Of a DNA stretch of 64,000 bases, positions 24,975 to 32,856 are shown piece after piece. The translations under genes were made by a program, and so were the position numbers. Source of the DNA: DASSUW01 sp963835525 (lineage in GTDB: Bacteria; Actinomycetota; Thermoleophilia; Solirubrobacterales; Solirubrobacteraceae). Within the stretch, counting starts at the first letter, position 1. Every line of letters starts with the position of its first letter. The notes below the pieces were generated by a model. The model made no database searches. It saw only the letters and a program-made list of their open reading frames with translations, and had not been told where the DNA came from. Where the stretch lies: assembly GCA_963835525.1 (NCBI GenBank), contig CAWIFM010000002.1, positions 1 to 64,000 of the forward strand, read 5' to 3'.

Positions 24975-26896
24975 GTCTCGCTCTCCCTCTCATCAGCCGG
25001 CGCCCCCGCCGGCTGCTTCGGTCTCGCCTCCGCCGGAGGCTGGAAGATGCCGTGCTGGGCGCCGGGCACGCCGTACTCGTACGGGCCGCCCACCACCAGC
25101 GGCACGCGGTCGAAGTTGAAGACCGGCGGCGGCGAGGACACCTGCCACTCGAGCGTCAGCGCCCGCCACGGGTTGGCATCGGCGCGCGGGCCGCTGCGCC
25201 ACGAGGCGACGGTGTTGTAGACGAAGATCAGCGTCGCGATGCCGAGCAGGAAGGAGCTGAGCGAGATGAAGAGGTTCCAGGTCGCGAACTGGTCCGGGTA
25301 GTCGGCCACGCGCCGCGGCATCCCCTGGACGCCGATCAGGTGCATCGGGCCGAAGGTCAGGTTGAAGCCGACGAAGGTCAGCCAGAAGTGGATCTTGCCG
25401 AGCTTCTCGTCGTACATCCGGCCCGTCATCTTCGGGAACCAGTAGTAGACGCCGGCGAAGATCGTGAACAGCGAGCCGCCGTAGAGCACGTAGTGGATGT
25501 GGGCGACGATGAAGTACGTGTCGCTCACGTGGATGGTCAGCGGCACCATGGCCAGCATCACGCCCGAGATGCCGCCGAGCGTGAACATGGTCAGGAAGCC
25601 GAGCGCGAACAGCATCGGCGTGTCCAGGTGGATCACGCCACGCCACAGCGTGGCCAGCCAGGAGAAGATCTTGATGCCGGTCGGCACGGCGATGATCGCC
25701 GTCGTGACCATCATCGGGATCCGGATCCACGTCTGCATGCCGGACACGAACATGTGGTGCGCCCAGACCGTGAACCCGAGCAGCACGATGGCCAGCAGCG
25801 AGAAGGCCATCATCCGGTAGCCGAAGATCGGCTTGCGGGACTTGACCGAGACGACCTCGGAGATGATCCCGAAGCCCGGCAGCATCATGATGTAGACGGC
25901 CGGGTGGGAGTAGAACCAGAAGACGTGCTGGTACATCAGCACGTCCCCGTCGGCCGACGGCCTGAAGAAGTTGAAGTGCAGCGCGTAGTCGAAGAGCACG
26001 AAGAACTGCGACGCGGCGATGAAGGGCGTGGCGATGACGACGAGCAGCGAGGTCGAGAAGTTCGCCCACACCAGCAGCGGCATGCGCCAGAACGACATGC
26101 CGGGCGCGCGCATCGTGACGATCGTCACGAGGAAGTTCAGCGCGGTGGCGATCGATGACGCGCCCGCGAACTGCACGCCGATCGTGAAGAACATCTGCCC
26201 GATCGGCACGTCGGTCGAGAGCGGCGAATAGGCCGTCCAGCCGGTCGCGAACGAGCCGCCGGGCGCGAAGAACGACGCCGTCATCATGATGCCGGCGATC
26301 GGGAGCATCCAGAACGACAGCGCGTTCAGCCGCGGGAACGCCATGTCCGGCGCGCCGATCATCAGCGGCAGCACGTAGTTCGCCAGCCCGGCGAAGACCG
26401 GGATGATGAACAGGAAGATCATCAGCGACGCGTGGACGCTGAACAGGCCGTTGTAGGCGTTCGAGTTCACGAACTGCATGCCCGGCGCCGCGAGCTCCGC
26501 ACGCACGATCATCGCCAGCAGGCCGCCGACCAGCATGAAGAAGAACGAGGTGACGACGTACTGGATGCCGATCACCTTGTGATCGGTGTTGACGCGGAAG
26601 TAGTCCTTCCACGAGTACGCGCCGTGGCTCGAGTGGTCCTCCGGCCGGGTCGGGCGGCCGGAGATGTAATAGAACCAGTAGTCGAACGAGCCGATGCCGC
26701 CGAGGAAGAAGAGCGGCGCGACGAACAGCGACAGCAGCAGGATCGCGTTCTGCGCCTTGGCGGTCATCCCGTCGTCGAAGCTGGGATAGCCGTACGCGGC
26801 GCGGATGACCAGGATCAGCGCGGCCGAGAAGAGCACGCCGAGCACCAAGAACACGAACCCACGCGTCAGTCCCGGTGCTCGCACCCTCGCTGTCAC
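24971..26896 (-). CDS. ctaD: Cytochrome c oxidase subunit I, A2-type, with two extra N-terminal helices
   Basis: Catalytic haem-copper subunit of 641 aa. CuB and haem ligands are present (FSVHASLMIF, WFYSHPAVYIMMLPG, WAHHMFVSG, VAHIHYVLYG). The helix VI motif is YSHPAV, with no HPEV glutamate, which places it in the A2 subfamily with a Ser/Tyr-based proton path. About 100 residues precede the core, holding two added hydrophobic helices (FVFLVLGVLFSAALILVI and ILLLSLFVAPLFFLGGI). GTG start overlaps the subunit II stop (GTGA). Confidence 0.94.
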   Translation of the reverse strand: MTARVRAPGLTRGFVFLVLGVLFSAALILVIRAAYGYPSFDDGMTAKAQNAILLLSLFVAPLFFLGGIGSFDYWFYYISGRPTRPEDHSSHGAYSWKDYFRVNTDHKVIGIQYVVTSFFFMLVGGLLAMIVRAELAAPGMQFVNSNAYNGLFSVHASLMIFLFIIPVFAGLANYVLPLMIGAPDMAFPRLNALSFWMLPIAGIMMTASFFAPGGSFATGWTAYSPLSTDVPIGQMFFTIGVQFAGASSIATALNFLVTIVTMRAPGMSFWRMPLLVWANFSTSLLVVIATPFIAASQFFVLFDYALHFNFFRPSADGDVLMYQHVFWFYSHPAVYIMMLPGFGIISEVVSVKSRKPIFGYRMMAFSLLAIVLLGFTVWAHHMFVSGMQTWIRIPMMVTTAIIAVPTGIKIFSWLATLWRGVIHLDTPMLFALGFLTMFTLGGISGVMLAMVPLTIHVSDTYFIVAHIHYVLYGGSLFTIFAGVYYWFPKMTGRMYDEKLGKIHFWLTFVGFNLTFGPMHLIGVQGMPRRVADYPDQFATWNLFISLSSFLLGIATLIFVYNTVASWRSGPRADANPWRALTLEWQVSSPPPVFNFDRVPLVVGGPYEYGVPGAQHGIFQPPAEARPKQPAGAPADERESET

Positions 26897-27963
26897 TGGC
26901 CTGCCACCTCCTTCAGATACTTCACCAGCGCGTCCACCTGCTCCTCGGACAGGCTCTCACCGTAGCGCGGCATCAGGCCCCCCTGGAAGCCCGCGGTGAT
27001 CTTGGCGTCCGGATCCTCGATCGACTGCTTGATCTCCGCGTCGCTGAGGTCGGGCACGACCTCGTCGAGGTTCGGGCCGGTGGTGCCGGTCGCGGCCGCG
27101 TCGGCCAGCGTGTGGCAGGACTTGCAGGCGGTCGGCTGCGCGGCGTCCGTGAACAGCGTCTTGCCGTCGGCCTCGCCGCCGCCTCCTCCGCCGCCGGCGC
27201 CACCGCCCTGCGGGCCCTGGGCGAGCTCCTCGAGCTTGGCGTCGAACTCCTCGCGCGAGACCACGTGCGCGCTCTGGCGCATCGTCGAGTGGCCGAGCCC
27301 GCACAGCTCGGCGCACACCACCGGGAACTCGCCCGTGCGGTTCGTGGTCGTCACGCGGATGTGGGTGTCGATCCCCGGCACGGCGTCGATCTTCATCCGG
27401 AAGGCCGGGACCCAGAAGTCGTGGATCACGTCCTTGGACTGGACCGTGAAGTTGACCGGCGTGTTGGCCGGCAGCCAGAGCTGCGGCGAGGAGATCTCCT
27501 TGCCGCCCTCACCCGGGTAGTGGAAGGTCCACGTGAACTGCTCGCCCACCACGCGCACCTGCATCGTGTTGGCCTCGGCCTTCTCGATGTCGGTCAGCAC
27601 GACGTAGGCGTAGGTGCAGAGGGCGACCAGCAGGATCGCCGGGATCGCCGTCCAGATGATCTCCAGCCTCGTGTTGCCGTGGATCGGCGGACCGTCCTTG
27701 AGCTCCTCGCCGGGCTTCATGCGGAACTTGATCGCGCAGTAGAGGACGATCGTCTCCACCAGCACGAAGACCGGCACCGAGGCGATCAGCAGGACGTCCC
27801 ACAGCGTGTCTATCGGCCCGGCCTGCTCGGAGGCCGGGACCGGGAACCAGTCGATCCACAGGGCCAGCGCGATGCCCAGCGCCGAGGCGACGGCGCCGAT
27901 CAGGAGCATCGTGCGCACCTGCGCCCGGCTCTCTCGCGAGTCGACCGGGGGCTGGTCGCTCAT
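26893..27963 (-). CDS. ctaC: Cytochrome c oxidase subunit II fused to cytochrome c (caa3 type)
   Basis: Electron-entry subunit of 356 aa. Two N-terminal helices anchor the CuA domain, whose ligands are in VIHDFWVP and CAELCGLGHSTM. A glycine-rich linker leads to a C-terminal class I cytochrome c with CKSCH and a late GGLMPRYG methionine. This fusion defines caa3 oxidases, which take electrons directly from a mobile carrier. First gene of the operon, with a 64-bp gap to the AraC-type gene upstream. Confidence 0.94.
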   Translation of the reverse strand: MSDQPPVDSRESRAQVRTMLLIGAVASALGIALALWIDWFPVPASEQAGPIDTLWDVLLIASVPVFVLVETIVLYCAIKFRMKPGEELKDGPPIHGNTRLEIIWTAIPAILLVALCTYAYVVLTDIEKAEANTMQVRVVGEQFTWTFHYPGEGGKEISSPQLWLPANTPVNFTVQSKDVIHDFWVPAFRMKIDAVPGIDTHIRVTTTNRTGEFPVVCAELCGLGHSTMRQSAHVVSREEFDAKLEELAQGPQGGGAGGGGGGGEADGKTLFTDAAQPTACKSCHTLADAAATGTTGPNLDEVVPDLSDAEIKQSIEDPDAKITAGFQGGLMPRYGESLSEEQVDALVKYLKEVAGQ

Positions 27964-28027
27964 CCGCGGCTCTCCTCACAGCCCATGGAGGCGGCATCCT
28001 ACGCAACCGCTGCGACGGAGGCTGCGC

Positions 28028-28411
28028 TCAGGCGGCGGCGCGCGCTTCCACCTGACCACCCAGCGAGCCGCCGCCCGCCCGGAAGTCCGACGGGGAGACG
28101 CCGCGGTGGCGGCGGAACGCCTTGGCGAACTGCGCCGGCTGGCGGTAGCCCACCCGGTGGGCAACCTCGCGCACGGTGAACATGCGCGTCGCGAGCAGGT
28201 CGGCGGCGCGCTCCATCCGGACTTGCGTGAGGTGGTCGCGGAACGTCGTGCCGCCGATCTCGGCGTAGGCGCGCTGCAGCTGACGCCGCGAGGACGCCAC
28301 GCGGTGAGCGATGTCGTCGAGCGAGAGGTCGGACGCGTAGTCGCGATCGACGATCGCGTTCGCCTCTTCGAGAAGGCTGGAGCGGAGCCTGATGGTGGAG
28401 GGTCGCTGCAT
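28028..28411 (-). CDS. Short AraC-family transcriptional regulator
   Basis: Protein of 127 aa that consists almost only of the AraC DNA-binding domain: a first helix-turn-helix near DLSLDDIAHRVASSRRQLQR and a second with the RVGYRQPAQFAKAFRRHRGV signature. No ligand-binding domain is attached. Located directly upstream of, and in line with, the A2 oxidase operon and divergent from the small oxidase-subunit genes. It is a plausible regulator of both; this is inferred from position. Confidence 0.85.
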   Translation of the reverse strand: MQRPSTIRLRSSLLEEANAIVDRDYASDLSLDDIAHRVASSRRQLQRAYAEIGGTTFRDHLTQVRMERAADLLATRMFTVREVAHRVGYRQPAQFAKAFRRHRGVSPSDFRAGGGSLGGQVEARAAA

Positions 28412-28565
28412 GGGGCCTGACGGAGCTTCTACGCGCCGTTGTGCCCGATCGGATCACGAATCCGGTCCTCCATGCAACCACTTGGTCCGGATTGCGACGA
28501 TCGTTGCAAAGGGGCAACGTTTACCGGGCGCCACGCGGCCCGGCGGGCCTCTAGACTCCCGCGCC

Positions 28566-28679
28566 ATGGACCGCCGCCTCGCGCGTCGTAACCTGCGCAC
28601 GGCCCTGATCGTGGCCGTCATCGGGCTGCTGATGTTCGCCCTGACCTTCGTCGCCGCCCTCCTCTACGACGGCGTATGA
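28566..28679 (+). CDS. Single-helix 37-residue membrane protein
   Basis: A short gene with an Arg-rich head (MDRRLARRNLRT) and one hydrophobic helix (ALIVAVIGLLMFALTFVAAL). Its stop overlaps the ATG of the next small membrane gene (ATGA), which resembles an oxidase subunit IV. It is likely an accessory peptide of the nearby caa3 oxidase. The preceding 150 bp contain GTTGC/GCAAC half sites that could serve the divergent AraC regulator. Confidence 0.65.
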   Translation: MDRRLARRNLRTALIVAVIGLLMFALTFVAALLYDGV

Positions 28680-28912
28680 GCGCGCGCGAGGACATCGCGG
28701 GCGCCCCGCCCGTCGGCGAGGAGGTCCACATGCCGGCGCCGAGCGCGCTGCCGCTCATCAACGCGGCCGCGCTGGCGATCGCCATCGTGGCGATCACGAT
28801 CTCCTGGTACGTCGTCGGCGTGGCGCTGCTCATCTTCCTGGCGACCACGGTCCGCTGGGTCCGTGACGTCAAGCGGGACATCGCCGAGCTCCCGCTAGAG
28901 CATCATCACTGA
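28676..28912 (+). CDS. Cytochrome c oxidase subunit IV-like small membrane protein
   Basis: Protein of 78 aa with two hydrophobic segments. The motif VHMPAPSALPLINAAALA corresponds to the HLPxPSxWPL signature found at the start of small subunit IV proteins of aa3/caa3 oxidases. A second helix ends in TTVRWVRDVKRDI, and a His-rich tail follows. It is coupled to the 37-residue protein and lies across the AraC gene from the main oxidase operon. Confidence 0.68.
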   Translation: MSAREDIAGAPPVGEEVHMPAPSALPLINAAALAIAIVAITISWYVVGVALLIFLATTVRWVRDVKRDIAELPLEHHH

Positions 28913-28958
28913 CGAAAAGCGGGCAAGTTCCGGCCTGCTTCAAATAGGCTTCCGCGCT

Positions 28959-30386
28959 GTGAAGGAGGCCGGGACCCACGTCGCCCCCGAGCTGGCGGCC
29001 GCCTACGCTGACGCCTTCGCGGCCTACCTCGCGGACCGAGGGGAGCGCGAGCTGGGCGCGGCCTACGACATCGGCCGCCGCGCCGTGGCGGCGCAGCTCA
29101 GCGTCCTGGACCTGGCCGAGGCCCACCATGCAGCCCTCCGGCAGGCGATCTCCGACGGCGGTCCGCCCGCGGACACCTTGCAGGCCGGCGCCGACTTCCT
29201 GCGCGAGAGCCTGTCGATCTTCGAGAGCGTGCACCGCGGCTACCGCGAGGTGCAGGAAGTCGCGCGGATCGAGCACGAGCACGTCGAGCAGCTGCGAGCG
29301 CTGGCCGACGCCTCGGTGGCGCTCAACTCCTCGCTCACGGTCGAGGAGATCCTCCAGCTCACCGCCGACGCCGCCCGCACCCTGATCCGCGGCTCGCGCG
29401 CGACCGTGGCGATCTTCGCGCCCGACCCGCGGCTGCACCCGCTCAACGCGACCTCTCCGCCGCTGCCGGCCGAGGGCGAGGCCGAGCCGGCCCGCCTGAC
29501 GGCGCGGCTCACGGGCCGCGGGCGCGAGCTCGGGATGCTCGAGGTGCTCGACTCCCACACGCGCGAGTTCACCGAGCGCGACGACACGGTGCTCACCCAG
29601 CTCGCGCAGCTCGCCTCGGTGGCGATCTCGAACGCGCAGCTCTACGAGCGCGAGCGCACGATCGCGCAGACCCTGCAGCGCTCGCTGCGACCCGGCGGCC
29701 TGCCGGATGTCCCGGGCCTGTCCGCGGCCGTCAGATTCCGCCCGGCCGGCGAGAGCGTCGAGCTCGGCGGCGACTTCTACGACCTCTTCCGGGCCGGCGG
29801 CGGCGCGTGGGCCGCGCTGATCGGCGACGTGCAGGGCAAGGGCCCGGACGCCGCCGCGGTGACCGCGCTCGCCCGCCACACGCTGCGCGCGGGCGCCGTC
29901 TACGAGCACCAGCCGAGCGGCGTGCTCGCGCTGCTGCACAAGGCGCTGCGCGAGCAGCGCAGCGACGGGCGCTTCTGCACCGTCGCGCACACGCACCTGC
30001 GGATCGGCAAGGGCCGCCTGCAGGTCGAGCTCGCGTGCGGCGGCCACCCGCTGCCGCTCGTCGTGCACCCGGACGGGCACGTGGAGCCGGTCGGCCGGCT
30101 CGGCACGCTGCTCGGCACCGACATCGAGCCGCAGCTCTATGACGTGACCGTCGAGCTGCGCGAAGGGGACGTGCTGCTGCTCTACACCGACGGCGTCACC
30201 GAGGTGCGGCGGCGCCGTCGCGAGGTCTTCGGGCTCGCGCAGCTGACCGAGCTGCTGAGCACGTGCGGGGCGCTGCCGCCTGACGCGGTGGCCGACCGCG
30301 TGGAGGCGGCGGTGCTCGCCGCCTCCGAGGGCCGCCTGCGAGATGACATGGCGATCCTGGCCTTCGGCCCCACACGGCGGGGTTGA
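28959..30386 (+). CDS. RsbU-like PP2C phosphatase with GAF domain
   Basis: Serine phosphatase of 475 aa. The N-terminal helical bundle (about 1-95) resembles the RsbT-docking domain of RsbU. A GAF-like sensor (about 110-220) follows, then an SpoIIE/PP2C domain with metal-binding GGDFYDLF, IGDVQGKGPDAA and a late LRDDMAILAF. It probably dephosphorylates an anti-sigma-factor antagonist when released RsbT binds it. It is the first gene of the stressosome block. No anti-sigma or antagonist substrate gene of the classic kind is visible in the window. Confidence 0.86.
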   Translation: MKEAGTHVAPELAAAYADAFAAYLADRGERELGAAYDIGRRAVAAQLSVLDLAEAHHAALRQAISDGGPPADTLQAGADFLRESLSIFESVHRGYREVQEVARIEHEHVEQLRALADASVALNSSLTVEEILQLTADAARTLIRGSRATVAIFAPDPRLHPLNATSPPLPAEGEAEPARLTARLTGRGRELGMLEVLDSHTREFTERDDTVLTQLAQLASVAISNAQLYERERTIAQTLQRSLRPGGLPDVPGLSAAVRFRPAGESVELGGDFYDLFRAGGGAWAALIGDVQGKGPDAAAVTALARHTLRAGAVYEHQPSGVLALLHKALREQRSDGRFCTVAHTHLRIGKGRLQVELACGGHPLPLVVHPDGHVEPVGRLGTLLGTDIEPQLYDVTVELREGDVLLLYTDGVTEVRRRRREVFGLAQLTELLSTCGALPPDAVADRVEAAVLAASEGRLRDDMAILAFGPTRRG

Positions 30387-30430
30387 CGGACTTATGCTTC
30401 CCCGCCGAGCCACAGCAACGGAGGACATCG

Positions 30431-31330
30431 ATGGCTGAACCGACGGACGCGACTTCGGACGGACAGAGGGAGTCGAACGCCGAACTGCTCACCGAGCTGG
30501 TCGCCCACCTGCGCAACAACCGCACACAGCTGCGGCAGGAGTGGGCGAGGCGGATCGGCGAGGCGCGGCTGCTGACCGCGCTGACGCAGGAGGAGATCTT
30601 CTCCGAGGCGACGTCGGTTTACGACAACTACGTCGAGGTGCTGGAGACCGGCTCGGTCGAGGCGCTCCAGGACTACGCCCGCAACCTGTCCGAGCGCATC
30701 ATCCCCCGTGGCGTCGAGACCGACGAGGTCCTCGGCATCGTGCTCCTGCTGCGTGACGTGCTGGCGCGCTCGCTGTTCCAGAAGTACCAGACCGACTTCG
30801 ACTACCTCAACCAGGTGCTCGACGCCTACGAGCCGGCTGCGAACCGGATCGCGAACACGGTCGCGATCAACTTCGTCCAGGAGCGCGAGCGCGTCATCCG
30901 CCAGCAGCAGGAGGCAATCCGCGAGCTCTCGACGCCGGTGCTCCAGGTCCGCGAGCGGCTGCTGATCCTCCCGATCATCGGCGTGCTCGACGGCCAGCGC
31001 GCCCGCCAGCTCACCGAGCAGCTCCTGCGCGGCATCCGCGCCAACCGCGCGCGAGTGATCGTCATCGACATCACCGGCGTCCCGACGATCGACTCGACGG
31101 TGGCCAACCACCTCGTGCAGACCGTCGACGCCTCGCGCCTGATGGGCGCGAGCGTGATCATCACCGGCCTCTCGCCGGAGATCGCGCAGACGCTGGTGAC
31201 CCTCGGCGTCGACCTCTCGAAGGTCAACGCGGTCGGCGACCTCCAGGGCGGCATCGAGGAGGCCGAGCGCCTGCTCGGCTACCAGGTCTCGCTCGAGACG
31301 CCCGGGCTCGACGCAATCGCGATGCAGTAG
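30431..31330 (+). CDS. rsbR: Stressosome scaffold protein RsbR
   Basis: Protein of 299 aa. A globin-like helical N-terminus (about 15-165) precedes a STAS domain containing RVIVIDITGVPTIDSTVANH, where Thr/Ser residues are the RsbT phosphorylation sites in characterised RsbR proteins. It forms the sensory shell of the stressosome with RsbS. Start ATG 30431 has GGAGG upstream. Its stop overlaps the rsbS start by one base. Confidence 0.92.
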   Translation: MAEPTDATSDGQRESNAELLTELVAHLRNNRTQLRQEWARRIGEARLLTALTQEEIFSEATSVYDNYVEVLETGSVEALQDYARNLSERIIPRGVETDEVLGIVLLLRDVLARSLFQKYQTDFDYLNQVLDAYEPAANRIANTVAINFVQERERVIRQQQEAIRELSTPVLQVRERLLILPIIGVLDGQRARQLTEQLLRGIRANRARVIVIDITGVPTIDSTVANHLVQTVDASRLMGASVIITGLSPEIAQTLVTLGVDLSKVNAVGDLQGGIEEAERLLGYQVSLETPGLDAIAMQ

Positions 31331-31704
31331 TGGCCGTCCCGATCCTCAAGCAGGGTCCGTTCCTGATCGCCACCATCCAGGCGGCGCTCACGGACACGGA
31401 CGTCCTGCAGTTGCAGGACGACGTGATGGCGAACGTCACGCGCCATCGCTCGCGCGGGATCATCGTCGACGTCACCGCGCTCGACGTGATGGACTCGTTC
31501 GTCTCGCGCTCGCTGCAGGGGATCGCACGGATGACCCGGCTACGCGGCGCGGAGACGGTGATCGTCGGCATCCAGCCGGAGGTCGCCTTCGCGATGGTGC
31601 AGCTCGGGATGGCCTTCGAGGACGTGCTCACCGCCCTCGACCTCGAGGAGGGGCTCGCGTTGCTGACGCGACCCTGGAAGGAGGCCGGCGACAGTGGCGG
31701 ATGA
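31330..31704 (+). CDS. rsbS: Stressosome scaffold protein RsbS
   Basis: Single STAS-domain protein of 124 aa (PILKQGPFLIATIQAAL ... GIIVDVTALDVMDSF). The Ser in MDSFVSRSL is the expected RsbT target, equivalent to Ser59 of Bacillus RsbS. With RsbR it traps RsbT until stress-driven phosphorylation. GTG start overlapping the rsbR stop (TAGTG) and an 11-bp overlap with rsbT point to tight translational coupling. Confidence 0.92.
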   Translation: MAVPILKQGPFLIATIQAALTDTDVLQLQDDVMANVTRHRSRGIIVDVTALDVMDSFVSRSLQGIARMTRLRGAETVIVGIQPEVAFAMVQLGMAFEDVLTALDLEEGLALLTRPWKEAGDSGG

Positions 31705-32122
31705 GCACGAGTCGGTGATCCAGATCGAATCGGACGCCGACGTGGTCACCGCCAGGCAGCGCGCACGGGCGATGGCCTCGGAGCTCGAGCTCACCAGCAC
31801 CGACCAGACGCTGCTCGCCACCGCGATCTCCGAGGTCGCCCGCAACATCACGACCTACGCGGTGCGCGGCGAGGTCATGCTGAGCGTCATCAGCGACGGC
31901 AGCGGGAGGCGGGGGATCCAGGTGATCGCGCAGGACCAGGGGCCCGGCATCGAGAACGTCGAGCAGGCACTGCAGGACGGCTTCACGAGCGGCGGCGGGC
32001 TCGGCCTGGGCCTGCCCGGCGCGCGGCGGCTGGTCCACGAGTTCCACATCGAGACCGCCCCCGGGCGCGGTACGAAGGTCACGCTCGTCATGTGGGAAAG
32101 GGAGAACGCAAGAGCAGCATGA
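31694..32122 (+). CDS. rsbT: Switch kinase RsbT
   Basis: GHKL-type serine/threonine kinase of 142 aa. The N-box is EVARNITTYA, the first G-box DQGPGI and the second GLGLGLPGARRL, all intact. It phosphorylates RsbR and RsbS and is then released to activate the RsbU-like phosphatase. Overlaps rsbS by 11 bp and rsbX by ATGA. Confidence 0.93.
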   Translation: MADEHESVIQIESDADVVTARQRARAMASELELTSTDQTLLATAISEVARNITTYAVRGEVMLSVISDGSGRRGIQVIAQDQGPGIENVEQALQDGFTSGGGLGLGLPGARRLVHEFHIETAPGRGTKVTLVMWERENARAA

Positions 32123-32736
32123 AGCCGTGGCCGGTGGTGCTGGAGCGCGGCGTGGCGGGGCTGGCGCATGAAGGTGAGGGCCGCTCGGGCGACCTGGCGG
32201 TGTTCGCGGCCTCGGCTCGCGGCGGCCTCGTCGCGGTGATCGACGGCCTCGGCCACGGCGACCCGGCGGCCGACGCCGCCGACGCCGCGGCCGACGTGCT
32301 GCGCACCGAGGTCGAGCGCCCGCCGCAGGAGCTGCTCGAGCTCTGCCACGAGGAGCTGCGGCGCACGCGGGGCGCGGTGATGACGCTGGCGTGGTTCGAT
32401 CTCGAGGCGCGCACGATGATGTGGACGGGGGTCGGCAACGTCGAGGCGCGCTTCGTGCGCGCGGGTGACGGCGGCGATGGCCGCCACGCGTCGCCGGTCG
32501 TGCTCGGCGGAGTGGTCGGCTTCAACCTGCCGCAGGTGCGGCTGGGCACGATCCCGCTCGAGCCGGGCGACTCCGTCGTGCTCGCGACGGACGGCGTGGC
32601 GGCCGACTATTCGTCATCGCTGGAGTCCGGCATCGCAGCCCAGGCGCTGGCAGAGCGCGTGCTCGAGCGCCACGGCAAGGGCACCGACGACGCGCTCGCC
32701 GCCGTCGTGCGCTACCTGGGGCCACCCGCTCAGTAG
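32119..32736 (+). CDS. rsbX: RsbX-type PP2C phosphatase
   Basis: Phosphatase of 205 aa with metal-binding Asp in VAVIDGLGHG and ATDGV, the short SpoIIE-like form without sensor domain. It should remove phosphate from RsbR/RsbS and reset the stressosome. Start ATG 32119 overlaps the rsbT stop; a longer reading from 32092 lies within rsbT. It closes the rsbR-S-T-X order known from stressosome operons. Confidence 0.88.
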   Translation: MKPWPVVLERGVAGLAHEGEGRSGDLAVFAASARGGLVAVIDGLGHGDPAADAADAAADVLRTEVERPPQELLELCHEELRRTRGAVMTLAWFDLEARTMMWTGVGNVEARFVRAGDGGDGRHASPVVLGGVVGFNLPQVRLGTIPLEPGDSVVLATDGVAADYSSSLESGIAAQALAERVLERHGKGTDDALAAVVRYLGPPAQ

Positions 32737-32856
32737 CCAGGTGCTGCCCGCACCACGGGCAGGCGGTCGCCGCCCTCGGGCGCGGTCCCGGGCCGCACCC
32801 ACGGACGCTGGGTGCCCCGTTGGGAGCGCCGGCGCCCCACTGGGACATTCCCTGGC

